Assembly (NCBI RefSeq): GCF_036322625.1
Contig: NZ_AP027266.1
Coordinates: 3,165,001-3,229,000, forward strand
From: Roseicyclus marinus
GTDB taxonomy: Bacteria; Pseudomonadota; Alphaproteobacteria; Rhodobacterales; Rhodobacteraceae
Direction of reading: 5' to 3'
Length of the DNA: 64,000 nt
Shown here: positions 63,650-64,000 of the stretch, one piece after another
Position numbering within the stretch: the stretch's first letter is position 1
How the letters are laid out: each line of letters begins with the position of its first letter
Notes under the pieces: model-generated
Databases searched by the model: none
What the model was told of the DNA's origin: nothing
The model's input: the letters and a program-made list of their open reading frames with translations, nothing else
Translations under genes and position numbers: made by a program

Positions 63650-64000
63650 TGGCCGCTGACGACCCAAAGACGCTTGTCTCGACCGAATGGCTGGAGGCGC
63701 ATCTGGAAGACCCGGATCTGCGGATCCTCGATGCCACCTATTTCCTGCCGGGCGTCGATCGTGACCCCAAGGCGGAATACGCCGCAGGCCATATTCCCGG
63801 CGCCCGCTATTTCGACATCAACGAGATCGCCGATGCGCGCAGCGCCCTGCCCCATATGGCGGCACCGGTCGAGAAATTCGTGAGCCGGATGCGCGCCATG
63901 GGCGTGGGCGATGGACACCAGGTGGTGGTCTATGACGCGATGGGCCTGTTTTCGGCGGCACGCGTGTGGTGGAATTTCCGCCTGATGGGCAAGACCGATA
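63650..64000 (+). CDS. rhodanese-type sulfurtransferase, N-terminal part (cut by window edge)
   Basis: The first 117 codons of a tandem-rhodanese protein, probably 3-mercaptopyruvate/thiosulfate sulfurtransferase. The opening LVSTEWLEAHLEDPDLRILD and AGHIPGARYFDINEIAD are the standard first-domain blocks of SseA-type enzymes; VVVYDAMGLFSAARVWWNF follows. The catalytic cysteine would lie in the second domain beyond the window. GGAGGG precedes ATG 63650. Confidence 0.9.

Overview
The window is a compact, high-GC piece of an alphaproteobacterial chromosome. Gene content and order point to the Rhodobacteraceae (Roseobacter/Rhodobacter group): rpoZ-rel-pdxJ-acpS-lepB-rnc, pckA next to chvI-chvG-hprK-rapZ-PTS, a methylsuccinyl-CoA dehydrogenase of the ethylmalonyl-CoA pathway, divergent hemC/hemE, and dnaX-ebfC-recR beside the SRP RNA. 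I see no phage, insertion sequence, tRNA, rRNA or CRISPR array. Both edges cut genes: a cytochrome c on the left and a sulfurtransferase on the right.

Layout. 1-2.1 kb: cytochrome c tail, NYN protein, folK, rpoZ. 2.1-8.4 kb: a housekeeping run, rel, DUF2062, pdxJ, a secreted protein, acpS, lepB, rnc. 8.5-10.2 kb: a quinone-reductase-like flavoprotein and argC, lying between rnc and era. 10.4-13.7 kb: era, DUF1491, a membrane protein, recO, thpR. 13.8-16.4 kb: mcd and a TauE/SafE permease. 16.4-24.4 kb: pckA diverging from chvI-chvG-hprK-rapZ-EIIA-HPr-acyltransferase, which joins envelope sensing to carbon/PTS control. 24.5-28.2 kb: 3-hydroxybutyryl-CoA dehydrogenase, a DUF6473 protein and etfBA. 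28.3-32.4 kb: hemolysin-III protein, recR, ebfC, dnaX, a small membrane protein and the SRP RNA. 32.4-35.2 kb: an NMT1/THI5-type ABC importer. 35.3-39.7 kb: periplasmic-type nucleotidase, nudC, a sulfotransferase and an SRPBCC protein. 39.8-43.6 kb: an EamA transporter and a copA-cueR copper operon with a recognisable 19-bp-spacer promoter.

The most distinctive block is 43.7-51.1 kb on the minus strand: rfbC, rfbB, sulfotransferase, rfbD, rfbA, an 838-residue double glycosyltransferase and a second sulfotransferase, mostly overlapping by 4 bases or nearly abutting. It makes dTDP-L-rhamnose and probably assembles a sulfated, rhamnose-containing surface glycan. From 51.2 kb onward come hemC/hemE, an amino-acid-oxidase-like flavoprotein, an outer-membrane beta-barrel, an LPS-core-type glycosyltransferase, hemF, a D,D-carboxypeptidase with a SPOR-like tail, slt, dapA, trmO, smpB and the sulfurtransferase.

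The gaps carry several recurring elements. One is an oriented motif around ATTTTTG...GATGAAG (three copies). Others are GGGGGC...GCCCCC hairpins, GGTGCGCC hairpins, and a TTTTGCGC-cored element (one inverted repeat and one tandem pair). They look like dispersed extragenic repeats of this lineage. Functional assignments rest on reading motifs, lengths and neighbours; no database search was made.
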